In this document: one piece after another, positions 44,353 to 56,600 of the stretch
Layout of the letters: each line of letters opens with the position of its first letter
Position numbering within the stretch: the stretch's first letter is position 1
From: Perognathus longimembris pacificus
Lineage: Eukaryota > Chordata > Mammalia > Rodentia > Heteromyidae
Reading direction: 5' to 3'
Assembly (NCBI RefSeq): GCF_023159225.1
Contig: NW_025958713.1
Coordinates: 1-64,000, forward strand
Length of the DNA stretch: 64,000 nucleotides
Notes under the pieces: model-generated
Seen by the model: only the letters and a program-made list of their open reading frames with translations
Databases searched by the model: none
What the model was told of the DNA's origin: nothing
Translations under genes and position numbers: made by a program

Positions 44353-44559
44353 GCACTGGGGTGGTGGCTTAGTGGTAGAGCGCTCGCCCTGCATGCATGC
44401 AGCCTGGGTTCAATTCCCGGGTCAGGAAAGTCACAGTTTTTCATCTTCTGTGTGGTGGAGAACAAACATGACAGCCTTGGCATGCCGCCCTAGAGGTTCA
44501 AACCACCAGAAGCACAGGAAGCAGGAAATAGTGGCATTTCCTTTCTTTTCTTTCCTGTT
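44353..44559 (+). mobile_element. tRNA-like SINE
   Basis: GGTGGCTTAGTGGTAGAGCG and GGGTTCAATTCCCGGGTCA; the body includes GGTTCAAACCACCAGAAGCA. Confidence 0.8.
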
Positions 44560-44755
44560 TGCCTGTCCTAAGGTTTGAACTCAGGGCCTGAGCACTGTCC
44601 CACGCTTCTTTTGGCTCAAGGCGAGTACTCCACCACTTGTGCCACAGCGCCACTCCCTTCATCTTCTGTGTATGTTGGGCTGGGGACTTGAACCCAGGGC
44701 TTCATGCATTTGAGGCCAGCACTGTGCCACTAGGCCACATTCCCAGCCTCTCCCA
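44560..44755 (-). mobile_element. Dimeric ID-like SINE
   Basis: Plus strand: AGGTTTGAACTCAGGGCCTG, then GGGGACTTGAACCCAGGGC and CACTAGGCCACATTCCCAGC. Full dimer. Confidence 0.8.
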
Positions 44756-45472
44756 GTGGGATTTTCTGGACTTAACTTCCTGGCTAGAGCTTGGAATTCT
44801 GGAAACAGAGATCTCTACTGCCATCCTGTGGCTGAGGGAGGAATTGTGCTGCTTTGCATAGATCTCTAGCCCCACCCAGTGGATATTTAAGGCATAACAT
44901 CCTGCAACGTGTTTGGAATTCTAGAAAATGTGATCTCTGCTGCCACCTTATGGGCAAGAAGGAAATTTACTGCTTTCAGTAGATCTCTGCTGCCACCCAG
45001 TGGATCAAAAGGACATAGCATCCAAAGACTAGCAAGGAATTCTGGGAAATGCGCTCTCTGCTGACACGTCGTGAACAGGAGATGAAGTACTCCCTTTATC
45101 TTCGGGGACGGCACACACCTTCACTATGAATGCTTTCTGAGCATTCTAACACTTGCCAACATGGAGATCCAAACCTGTCACCCTTCTCAGAATTATCACC
45201 CCACTGGCCAGATTGTAATGCACATAGAATTCCATGGGGTGGAGCCAGAGAGCCATCGAAGGCAGTGTAATTCCTCCCTTGTCCCATTGGGTGACAGCAG
45301 AGATCTCTGTTTCCATTATCCCTACCTGCTGGCAGGATGTCATGCGCACCAAACTCCACTTGGTGGCAGCAGAGAGGTACAGAAAGAAGTCAATTCGCCT
45401 CTTGGCCACAGGGTGGGCAGTAGAGATCGCTGCCACCAGGCAGGAAATTAGGCCCAGGAAACCCTGCTGAAA
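44756..45472 (+). repeat. 122-bp tandem array, one unit shorter
   Basis: The array is reduced relative to 12179-13032 (the CTCTGGCGCC unit is missing after GCTGAGGGAGGAATTG). Hinge CACCTTCACTATGAATGC at about 45117; then reversed units with TGGGGTGGAGCCAGAG and CTTGGTGGCAGCAGAG. Confidence 0.8.
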
Positions 45473-45679
45473 AGCACTGGGGAGGTGGTCTAGTGGTAGA
45501 GTGCTTGCCTCACATGCATTAAGCCCCGGGTTCAATTCCCGAGTCAGGGAAATCATGGTTCTTCATTTTCTGTGTGGGGAAAGCCAACATGGCAGCTTTG
45601 GCTTGGCGCCCTAGAGGCTCAAACCACTAGGAGCACAGGAAGGGGGAATTCTGGCATTTCCTTTCTTTTTTTTTTCTTT
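45473..45679 (+). mobile_element. tRNA-like SINE
   Basis: GGTGGTCTAGTGGTAGAGTG and GGGTTCAATTCCCGAGTCA; CTTGCCTCACATGCATTAAG is shared with the copy at 13033. Confidence 0.8.
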
Positions 45680-45872
45680 ATGCCATTCCTGGGGCTTGAA
45701 CTCAGGGCCTGAGCGCTGTCCCTGGCTTCTTTTGCTCAAGGCTAGCATTCTGCCACTTGAGCCACAGCGCCACTCCCTTCATTTTCTATGTATGTCGGGG
45801 TGGGGAAATGAACCTAGAGCTTCATGCATGGGAGGCCAGGACGGTACCCCTAGGCCACATTCCCAGGCACTC
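45680..45872 (-). mobile_element. Dimeric ID-like SINE
   Basis: Plus strand: GGGGCTTGAACTCAGGGCCT and GGGGAAATGAACCTAGAGC; the left monomer is more diverged than in other copies. Confidence 0.75.
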
Positions 45873-46848
45873 CAAGTGGGATTTTCTGTGCTTAACTTCC
45901 TGGCTGGAGCATGGAATTCTGGGAAGAGAGATCTCTACTGCCACCGTGTGGCCGAGGGAGGAATTGCATGTTTGAAAGTAACTCTCTGGCGCCACCCAGT
46001 GGAATTGGTTGTGCATGACATCCTGCCAGCCAATTAAATTGTGGCAACAGAGATCTCTACTGCCACCCTGTGGACATTTAAGAGATTTTGGGTATTTGAG
46101 TAGATCTCTAGCTCCACCAAGTGGATATTTGTGTCCATGATTTCCTCCTCCTAGCTTGGCATTCTGGGAAATGTGATCTCTAGCGCCACCCTGTGGACTG
46201 GAAGGGGATTAGCTCCTGAGTGTAGGCCTCTGCCGCCCCCAGTGGAATGTCGTGTGCATAACGCCCCTCCAGCCGGTGGGAATTCTGGGCCCTGTGATCA
46301 CTTTAAGGCATAACATCTTGCAATGTGTTTGGAATTCTGGGAAATGAGGTCTCTATTGCCACCTTGAAGGCAAGACGGAAATATACTGCTTTCAGTAGAT
46401 CTCTGCTGCCACCCATTGGAGAATAACGACATAGCGTCTAAAGATAAGCAAGGCATTCTGGGAAATGCGGTCTCTGCTGCCAACTTGTGGACAGGAGAGG
46501 AAGTACTCCCTACATCTAGGGGAGATAGCGTGCCACCCACCTTCCTCATGAACACTTTCATAGCAGCACTAAGACTTGCCAACATGGAGATCCCATCCTG
46601 TCACCATTTCCAGAATTACCATCCTACTGGAATGATGTCATACACACAGAATTCCACTGGGTGGCGCCAGAGAGCCACCGAAAGCAGCGCAATTCCTCCC
46701 TTGTCCACTTGGCGGCAGCAGAGATGTCTGTTTCCACTATGCCAACCTGCTGGCAGGATGTCATGCACACCAAAGTCCACTGGGTGGCACCACAGAGCTA
46801 CGGAAAGTACTCAATTCCCCTCTTGGCCACAGGATGGCAGTAGAGATC
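45873..46848 (+). repeat. 122-bp array and chimeric block P (copy 4, truncated)
   Basis: Block P runs from about 45915 to GGCCCTGTGATCAC at 46300, where it switches to TTTAAGGCATAACATCTTGC from the ordinary 122-bp array. The array then continues with the hinge at 46540 and CCACTGGGTGGCGC at 46654-46667, ending in ATCTATATAACTAAGTATTT. Confidence 0.8.
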
Positions 46849-47890
46849 TATATAACTAAGTATTTATCTATCTATGTAACTATCTAGCTAGCTATCATTC
46901 CACCTATCCAGCTAAGTATGTATCTATCTAAACCTCTATGTATCCAAATAACTATCTTTCTACTTATGTAACTATCTACCTATCTATGTATACTTCTAAA
47001 CTTCTATCTATGTATCTAACTAAATTTTAATGTAACTATGTATGTATGTATGTATGTATGTATGTATGTATATTTCTTTCTGAATAACTATCTAACTATC
47101 TAACTACCTATCTTTCTAGGTATCTATCTTTCTGTTTATCTCTGTCACTATCTATTTAACTTATTATCTATCTAACAGTCTATCTCTCTAACAGTCTATC
47201 TATGTAACTATTTATGTATGTATCTATTGAATAACTAATTATCTATTTAGGTATCTATCTATCCATCTGTCTATCTATGCAAATAAGTGTCAATCTAGCT
47301 ATCATTCCAACTATCAATCGAACTATGTATCTAACTATCTAACACTCTATGTTTAAATTATCTATTTATCTATTTACCTAGTTAACTATCTGTATATTAG
47401 TGTAACTATTTCCCTACCTACCCACCTATGTATCCTTCTAAACATTTATCTATGTATCTAAGTAAATATCAATGTATGTATGTACGAATGTACATATGTA
47501 CATACATATGTATGTATGTATGTACATATCTATGTATCTATGTAAATGTCAATCTCAATAATTATCTATCAGACAATCTATCTATGTAACTATCTAAAGA
47601 ACTATCTATCTAACAATATATGTATGTATGTGTGTATGTATGTATGTATATACATATGTGTGTATACGTATATATCTATACTCATACCTGAATACATACA
47701 AACATACATACATTGAGATTTATTTAGATACATAGAAAGTTAGTAGGTAGGTAGATAAACAGGTAGATAGTTATATACAAAGATAGTTACATAGATAGGT
47801 AGATACTTACATAAATACCTGGAGAGATATTTACATACATAGATAGATAATTGGATAGAGAATTAGACAGTTAGATAGTTCGATAGAAAG
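46849..47890. repeat. (TATC)n / (ATGT)n compound microsatellite
   Basis: Tetranucleotide tract starting as CTAT repeats with a TATG-rich stretch near 47038-47070, ATGTATGTATG patches near 47480-47530 and 47610-47680, and a switch to the complementary GATA/ATAC type after about 47690. The strand switch suggests a small inverted element at its right end. Confidence 0.9.
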
Positions 47891-48804
47891 ATAGTCCATG
47901 CATACATCCATCGACACATCCACCCATTCACCCAACCACCCATCCATCCACCGATCCACCCACCCACGCATCCATACACCCAGCCATCCATACACCCACC
48001 TATCTACACATCCACCCATCCACCCATCATCCATCCATTCACGCCCCACCTAACCAACAACCCTTTAATCCACCCATCCATCCACTCACCCACCCATTCA
48101 CCCAACCATCCATCCTCCCATCCATGAATCCACCCATCCACCCATCCCTGCATTCACCCATCCACCACTTCATCCATCTGCCCACCCATGCTTCCGTGCA
48201 TGCAACCATCTATCCATTCATCCTTCTATCCATCTACCCACACATCCATCCGCTCATCCATCCACACATCCATCCATCCACCTACCAGCCCACCCATCCA
48301 CCTACCAATTCATTCACCACCCACCCATGAATCCATCCATGTACCCACCCACCCAACTTCCCATCCAATCACCCCTCCACCCATCCATCCATCCACCTAC
48401 CAATTCGTCCACCCCCCACCCATCCACCCACACATCCAGCCATCCACCAACACACCGATCCACCCATTGACCCAGCCATCCACCCATCCATCTCTCCAAC
48501 AATCCATTGGTCAGTCCTCCATCCCTCTGATTATTTGACTGTATTTCTGTCTATATATCCATCTATCCCATTATCTCCTATACATCAATTTGTCCACCCA
48601 TCCATTCTTCCTCCCACCCATCAATTTGCCAATCTATCCATCCATCTGTCTGTCTTTCTATTTATCTCTGTCTATCTATCCATCTATCAATCTATATGTC
48701 CATCAAACTATCCACCCATTCACTCATTCATCTATCTATGTATCTATGTATCTATCTTTTTATCTATGTATCTATGTATCTATGTATCTATGTATCTATC
48801 TATG

Positions 48805-48853
<49 letters not shown>

Positions 48854-49400
48854 GTCTATCTATCTGTCTATCTACCTATCTATCTGTAGTTCTGTCTGTC
48901 TGTCTATCAATTTATCTCCATATCTGTGCTTGTGTAGGTCTGTGTGTCTGTTTGTCTCTCTCTCTTTCTTTCTCTATCCATGTAGCCCTCTATCTATCCA
49001 TCAATCCATCCATACATCCAAACAGCCAACCGTCCATCTACCCACCCAGCCATCCATCAATCCATCCTTCCATCAAGCCTTCCATCTGTCCATGCATCCA
49101 TCCATCCACCCACCCATTCATCCATTCATCCGTACATCCCTCCCTCCACCCATCTACCCACTCAACCATCTACACATCCACCCACTAACCCACCCATCCA
49201 CCCATTCACCCACCCATCCATCAACTCATCCCCCCATCTACCCACCGATCTATCCGCCCACCCATTCAACCATTCATCTCTTGTTCCCTCCCACATCCAT
49301 CCACCCATCTACCCATCCATCCACCCATCCATCCATCCATCCAATCTCCATACCTCCCCTACTCACCGACCTACCTAGCTACCTACCTCCCTAATTACCT
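47891..49400. repeat. (CCAT)n microsatellite with an internal (TATC)n tract
   Basis: CCATCCA/CCACCCA repeats flank a purer TATC tract at about 48736-48890. Frames reading PSIHPSIHP are repeat translations. Ends with CTACCTAGCTACC-type decay into unique DNA. Confidence 0.95.
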
Positions 49401-50055
49401 ACCTGCTCCCTGAGCTCACAACAGAAGTCAATGCCATATTTATACCATTTTATTTAGTTAAAAAATAATAAAAATATAAACACCTGTGGGGTTTCCCCAG
49501 AAAAATAGTAGAAAAATATAAGAAACCCCTCATTTTCCTGGATGGCCAGGATGGGCCAGAAGACGATAGCATCTTAATGAGACAGAAGAGAGGATTCCAG
49601 GTCAGATGATCTGCCTTAAACCCGATTACCATTTATTTTATTCCGTTTATTTAATTTTCTTGTATTATTCCACTTGATCTATTTCATTTACTTTTCCACT
49701 CGGTTGCCCAATTTGGTAACAGCGTAAAGGGCACAGCAGCAAGTTCTTCCAGAATTTCCAGCTGAAGTGACAGGCCAGGAGCCTCCGGCGCCTTAGCCTG
49801 AAGAACTCATTCCTTCATTTCCCTATGTCATGGCATTATTTTTCTCTTAAAAAATCCCCTTTTTGTGCGTCAGGCGGGCAGAGAACCTCGTTCGGTAGCC
49901 GAGTTGTGCAGTGCAGAGATGGAAAATCATGATGGTCACTTCCTGGGGGTGTTTAGAGGTGGCATGCATTCCAGTAAGTTCTTCTGTGATGTAGGATATA
50001 AATGGATTTAATATATCTCAACACAGAGGGAAATATATCAATATGGGTGCATCTC
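49401..50055. other. Unique AT-rich island between microsatellites
   Basis: About 650 bp of non-repetitive sequence. It includes an AT-rich stretch (AAAAAATAATAAAAATATAA near 49460) and a GC-richer part near 49770. Neither strand shows a convincing coding frame, LTR or SINE; the 60-codon minus-strand frame at 49450-49632 has no recognisable features. It may be an old diverged transposon or original unique DNA. Confidence 0.6.
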
Positions 50056-53000
50056 CCTGCCTATCCACCTATCTAACTATCGCCTATTGATCTCTCCCTC
50101 TCTCCATCAGTCCGTCCATTTGTCCTTCCACCCATCTATTTTTTATCCATCTATCTATTCCTATATGTATCTACGTATCCACCCATCCATCCATCCATCC
50201 ATCCATCCATCCATCCAACTATACCCATATCCGTCTAACCATCCATCCGTGCATCTATCCATGAATCCATTTATCTATCTATCTATGTATTTATCCACCC
50301 GCCCACCTAACCAACCACCCTTCTATCCATCCATCTATGCACCCACCCACTCTTCCACCCACTCATCTATTCATTCACCCACCCATCCACCCATCCATCC
50401 TCCCATCCATCCAACCACCTATCCATTCACCTACACTTCCACCTGCTCATTCACCTATTCACCTAGTCAAGTATCCATCAACCCATCCATCCGTCTGTCA
50501 GTCTATCCTACTGTATGTGCATCCATCCATCCTGCTGTCCATGCAGACCTCCCACCATGCATCCACCCAACTAACCACCTATCCATTGGGCCATCTAACC
50601 ATCACCCATCCATCCATTTGTCCACCCATCAGTACTTCTGTCCGACCATCCATGTATCCTTTCACCAATCCCACCATCCATCCACACATCCACCCAACAT
50701 CCCACCTATCCATCCATCCATCACCCAAACACCCAATCACCCATGCATCTATCCATCCTCCTAACCATCAACACATCCACCCAACAACCCACATATCCAT
50801 CCATCCACTCTCCCGACCGTGTATCCACGCATCCATCCACCCATTCATCCATCCTGCCTTCTTTCCTCCCTTCCATCCAACCATTCTTTCTTCCTTCCAT
50901 ACATCCATCCACCCATCCACCCATCTGTCTGTCCGTCAGTACTTTCCACCATCAATCCATCCATCCCTACACCCATCGAACCATCTGTCCATTCTCCTAT
51001 CCATCCACACATCCACCCAACAACCCACCTTCCCTCCATCGATCCATAAAACCATCAATCCATCCATCTATCCATCAACTTTCCTTCCATGTGCCCACCC
51101 ATCCACGCATCTCCCTGTCAGTCCATCTGTCTGTCCATCTGTCCATCCATCCAGCCACCCAACCATCCACTAAACCACCTCAACATCCAACTGTCCACTC
51201 ACTCATCCTCCCACCCATCTATCCACCATCCATTCATATACACTCCCACCCACCCCTCCCTCCCTCCATCCAGCCATGTATCTATCCACCCATCCATCAG
51301 TCTGTCAGTCTATCCATCTGTACGTACATCCATCCATCTTCGTATCCATCCAGACCTCGAACCATCCATCCACCCAACCACTCACCTATCCATTTGTCCA
51401 CCTTTCCATCCAGCCATCAATAAATCCACCCATCCTTCCATCTGTTTGTCCATCAGTAATTTAGTCCATCCACTCATACATCTGTCCACACATTGAACCA
51501 TCCTCCCATTCTCCCATCCGTCATCCATCCTTCCTTCCTTCCTGCCTTCCTCCCATCCATCCTACCATCCATTCACTGATCCATACATCCTTCCTTACTT
51601 CGTGCCTTCCTTACATCCATCCATCCATCCATCCTCCCAACCAACTATCCATCCATGTACCCAACCATCAATGCATCCTTCTGTCATTCAATCCAACTGT
51701 CCATCCTTCCATCTATCAATCCACCAACACATCCATCTGTCTGCCGTTCCATCCATAGCATGTTCGTGCATCCATCCATCCATCCATCCATCCATCCATC
51801 CATTCACCCATCCATCCACCTATCCATCCACTCTTCCTTCTTTCCATCCATCCACCCATCCATCCATCTACCCAGCCAAGTATCCATCCACCCATCCATA
51901 CATCTGTCCATCCATCAGTACTTCTGTCCTTCCATCCATCCATCAATCCGTCAGTCTGTCCAACTGTACATCCATCTATCAATCCTCTTATCCAGTAGAC
52001 CTCCAACCATCCATCAACACAAGCACCCACCTATCCATTTGTCAACCTATCCACCCAGGTATACATCCACCCACCCACCCATCCATCTGTTTGTCCATCA
52101 GTACTTCCATCCTTCCATCCGTAAACCCATCCAACCATCCATCCATCCTCCCATCCATCCATCCATCCATCCATCCACCCATCCACCCATCTACCCATCC
52201 ACCCAGCCATTCATTCACCTACACTGCCAACCCCCATCCATCCATCCACCTAGTCAAGTATCAATCCACTCATTCAACCATGTCTGTCAGTCTGTCCACC
52301 TGTATGTCCATCCATCCATCCTCCTATCCATCCAGAAATCCAACCATCCATCCACCCAAACACCCACCTATCCATTTGACCCCCTGCCCACCCAACCATC
52401 CATCCACCTGTCCATCAGATCAGTACTTCTGTCCATCCATACATCTATCTGTCCGCCAATCCAACCATCCATCCATCCTCCTATCCATTCACACATCCAC
52501 CCAACCACCCACATATCCATCCAAACATCCATCCATCAATTCTCGCATATCCATCCTCCCATTCATCCACCCTTCCTTCCTTCTTTCCTTCTGTCCTTCC
52601 TACCTTCAGTCCATCCATCCATCCTTCCATCCTACCTTTCTACCTAACTTCCTTCCCTCCATCCATTCCAGGTACACACCCATCCATGCATCGATCTGTC
52701 AGTTCATCCATCTGTCCATCCGTCCATCCATCCATAAACCCACCAATCCACTCAACCACCCAAACATCAAGCTGTCCACACATCCATCCAAGGATCCACC
52801 CATCCATGTATCTATGTGTTGGTCCATCCATAAGTACATTCGACCATCCAACCATCCATCCACCCTTCCATTTCCCTTCCACCCACCCACTCATCCAATC
52901 ATCCACCCACCTATGCATCCACTAATCCACCCATCCACCAACCCATCCACCAACCCATCCATCAACCTACCCACCCACCCATCCATCCATCCACCAACCC

Positions 53001-53620
53001 ACGCATCCAACCACCCACCCACCTATCCAACCACCCATTCATCCACCCATCCATCCACCCACCCATTCATCCATCCATCCAACCGTTCATCCATCTACCC
53101 ATCCATCCACCCATCCACCCATTCATCCATCCATCCAACTGTTTACCCATCTACCCATCCATCCACCCATCCACCACTTCACCCATGCGCCATCCACCCA
53201 TCCACCCATCCATTCATCCACCCTCCCATCCACCCCCCTTCCACCCATCCATCTAGCAATTAACACACCCATCCAACCACCCACCCATCCGTAAACCCAT
53301 CCAGCCATCCACACATCCATTCATCCATCCATCTATCCATCCACATATCCATCCACCCACCTACCCACCCACCCACACAAACATCCATACACCAATGCAC
53401 CCACCCACCAACCCTGCCCCACATCCATCCACTTATCCATCCAACAATCCATCCATCCATCCACCCACCCAACTATCCTTACATGTACCCACCAATTCAT
53501 GCTTCTCCCTGACACTCTATTCATCCGTCCATCCATCCATCCAGCCATCCACCAAACTATCCACTCAACCACCTAAACATACATCTGTGAACCCAATCTT
53601 CAACCCATTCACCCATCCGT
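50056..53620. repeat. (CCAT)n microsatellite
   Basis: 3.5 kb of CCATCCAT/CCACCCAT with interspersed TCTGTC, TTCC and AACC variants. Phrases such as CATCAGTACTTCTGTCC recur at intervals (near 50630, 51914, 52097, 52424), so longer units exist within the tract. The 553-codon frame at 51602-53263 is a repeat artefact. Confidence 0.95.
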
Positions 53621-56600
53621 TCAGCCTCCCTATCACATTAGGAGGTCCTGATATATGTGAGGTCACAGTGCATATGAGTTCACAATGCATTGAGGTCCTA
53701 AACATTGTCATATGACAATGTATACGTGTCTAATGGGTGTGAGTGGACAGTGAATGTGAGGACATAGTGAGGTTGAGTTCACAGTAGGCCAATGTCCTAA
53801 CTGATATGAGATCACAATTGATGTGAAGCCAAATGCGCATGAAATTATAATGAGTGTGAGGTCAAAATGGGTGTGAGTACATAAAAGAGCTATGAAATCA
53901 TAGGAATTGTTAGGTTATAATGAACATGTCACAATGAGAAACTGTTCCCAGTCGTGATGAGGTAACATTAGGTATAGTAATTGTGAAGTTCTAATGAGAG
54001 TGTGTAGTCTCAATGGCTGTGAGGGACACATTTTGAGATCTCAAAGGTTGTGAGCCACAGTGTGTGCAGTGCTCAAGTTTCTGAGGTCCTAATGGCTGTG
54101 AGGTAGCATTGTGTGTGAGTTCACAATGGGCATGAGCTTCTAATAGGTTGTATAAAGCGATGGTTTTTAGGGGTATGAGATCACTATGCTTCTAAAGTCC
54201 TAATGGATATGAAGTCATAATGCATATGAGGGTCTAGTAAATGTTAAGACAAAGATTACAGTAGGTGTTAGATCAACATGAGCATGAGTACAAAATAAGT
54301 ATGAACTTCTAATAGGAGTATAAGCCTAGAGGGGTGTATGACAATAAATGAGAGGTAACAATGGGAACTAAGGCTTAATGTTGTATGGTGCAATGACTAT
54401 GGGGTCTAAGGTCTGTGAATTCTAAAGGGGTGTGTGAAGTCACAATGGGCAAGGTTACATTTGTCATGAGTCACAGAGGTATGAACCAATAATGGTCATA
54501 AAGTCACTGTGAGTGAGGTTCAATGAGTGTGAGAGTCCAATGAATTTTGAGGCCTTAATGGGAGTGGCGAATGTCATGGTGGGCAAGGTCCTAGTGGTGT
54601 CAGAACATGTTTGGCAAGAGGTTATAATGGCCATGAAAATAGTTGTGAGCTTTGACTAGGAAGAGGTCCTGACATTTGTGAAGTCACAAAAGGTAGCAGA
54701 AGACAATAAGTGTGAATTTCAAATTGGTGTGGGGTCCAAAGAGTATGAAGACCTAATGAGTGTTGTCATAATTGATGTGGGTTTGCAAAGAGCATAAACT
54801 CCTAATTTGTATGAGAGGTACAATAACAAGAGGTCCTAATAAGTTTTAAAAGGTGTAATGTTATAGTGGGCATGAGGTCCTAATGGACATGAAGTGTCAG
54901 TGAGTGTAGGGTCATAATGGGGGCATGAGTTCTTAATAGAGTGTTTGTGGTGACTGTATTTTTGGAGGTCATAATGGGTTTGAAATGTTAATGGTCATGA
55001 GTTCACAAATGAATGTGACATCATAATCAGAGTGCAGTACTAATTAGTGTGAGATTACAGTGTGTAGTCTGAATTGATGTGATAGTGCAGTGGGGTTGAG
55101 AATATAATAGGCTTAAGGTTGTAGTGGATGTGAGTTCACAAGGCGTATGAGGTTTGAGGTCTTAAAAAGTGTGATTTCACAATGGATAGAGGTTCACACC
55201 AACCAAGAGATCCTAATGAGTGGGTGCTCACAATGGACATGTGGTCATGATTAGCATGTGGTGCTGATGAGTTATGAGGTGTTAATGGGTATGAGGTGCC
55301 AATGAATATGAGTTTCTACTAGGGAGTGTGAGACCACAATGAATATAACTCAAGAAGTTCATAAGATCCCAAATGGGTATTGTGTCATTGGGTCTCAGGT
55401 CCTAAATTGTTACAGGGTATGAGACCATGGTTGGAGGTGAGGTCACAAAGTACTGTGCATGCTCCCAATATGCAAAAGGTCATTCTATATATGAGGTCCA
55501 AATGGGTAATATGCATGAAGTCACTGTGGATATGAGATCACAACCAGTGTGAGTTCCTAATTTGTTTTAGTCCAAAATGGCCCTGTGTTATTAATTGAGG
55601 GTGTGTATGAGGTGTGACATCACATTGCCATTAAGGCACATTGTTTTCGAGGTCCTATACATAGTAAGGAAAATAATGCTAATGGGGGTGTGATATCACA
55701 ATGGGTGTGAGATTACAAGTGGTATGATGTCCTAAACAGTGTGAGGCAACATGGGCCTGAGGTATAATAGCGTGTGTTAGGTACTAATGTGTGTTAGGCT
55801 ACAATGAGTGTTAGGTCATAATATGTGTGAGGTCACAATATTTATGAGGTCCATATTGTCAAAGGTACTACCAAGTGTTAGTTCTCAAGGGGCATGAGGT
55901 CATAACAGATATGAAATCACAATTGATGTGTGGTCACAAAGGGTGTGAGGTTTGAATTTGTGTGAAGTCATAATGACAGTGAGTTCACAAATTGTATAAG
56001 GTTACAATGTGCTTGAACTTAATGGACTCACAATAGATGTGGGATCACAATGGGCATGAAATCCTAATAGATGTAAACCATAATTGGTGTGACGACACGA
56101 TGTAAATCAGATCCTAGTGTTTGTGAGGTCACAATGGTATGAGTCTTAATGAGCATAAAGTTATAGTAGATGTCAGGTCTCAAAGCACTGAGGTAACAGT
56201 GAGTATGAAATTCTAATGAGCATTATGTTACAGTAGATATGAGGTCCTAATAGAGGTGAGAGATCACTATAAAAATATGGAATATGAGTTCACAGTGAGA
56301 TTGAAGGCACAATGGGTGTGAGGTCACAATTGGTGTGTGGTCATAATGATCAGGAGTGAAAATGGGTGTAGGGTTCAAATGGGGTATGAGGGTACAATGA
56401 ATATGAATATTGAATGTGAGGGCACAGTGAGATTAAAGGCACAATGTGTGTTAGGTCACAACTGGTGTGAGAGCCTAATGTATGTGAGGTCAAAATGTAT
56501 ATGATGTCATAAATATCATAATATTTTCATGGATGTGAGGTTGTAATGCGGAATGTGAGTTTACAGTGGGTAGGAGGTCACTGGACATGAGAACCAAATG

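Noticed and set aside
9535..45548. Possible functional tRNA genes with GGTTCAATTCC and TGGTAGAGCGCTCGCC
   Set aside because: The acceptor stem, anticodon arm and 3' end are not consistent with a cloverleaf, and each is followed by a conserved SINE body; they are SINE heads.
48535..53263. Long open frames of up to 553 codons rich in PSIHPS and IYLSIY
   Set aside because: They are translations of (CCAT)n and (TATC)n with no start context, splice sites or sequence complexity; stop-free frames follow from the repeat unit.
50056..53620. Recombination-hotspot motif (CCNCCNTNNCCNC) in the CCAT arrays
   Set aside because: The repeat phrase CCACCCATCCACC misses the central T, and the binding specificity of PRDM9 in this species is unknown.
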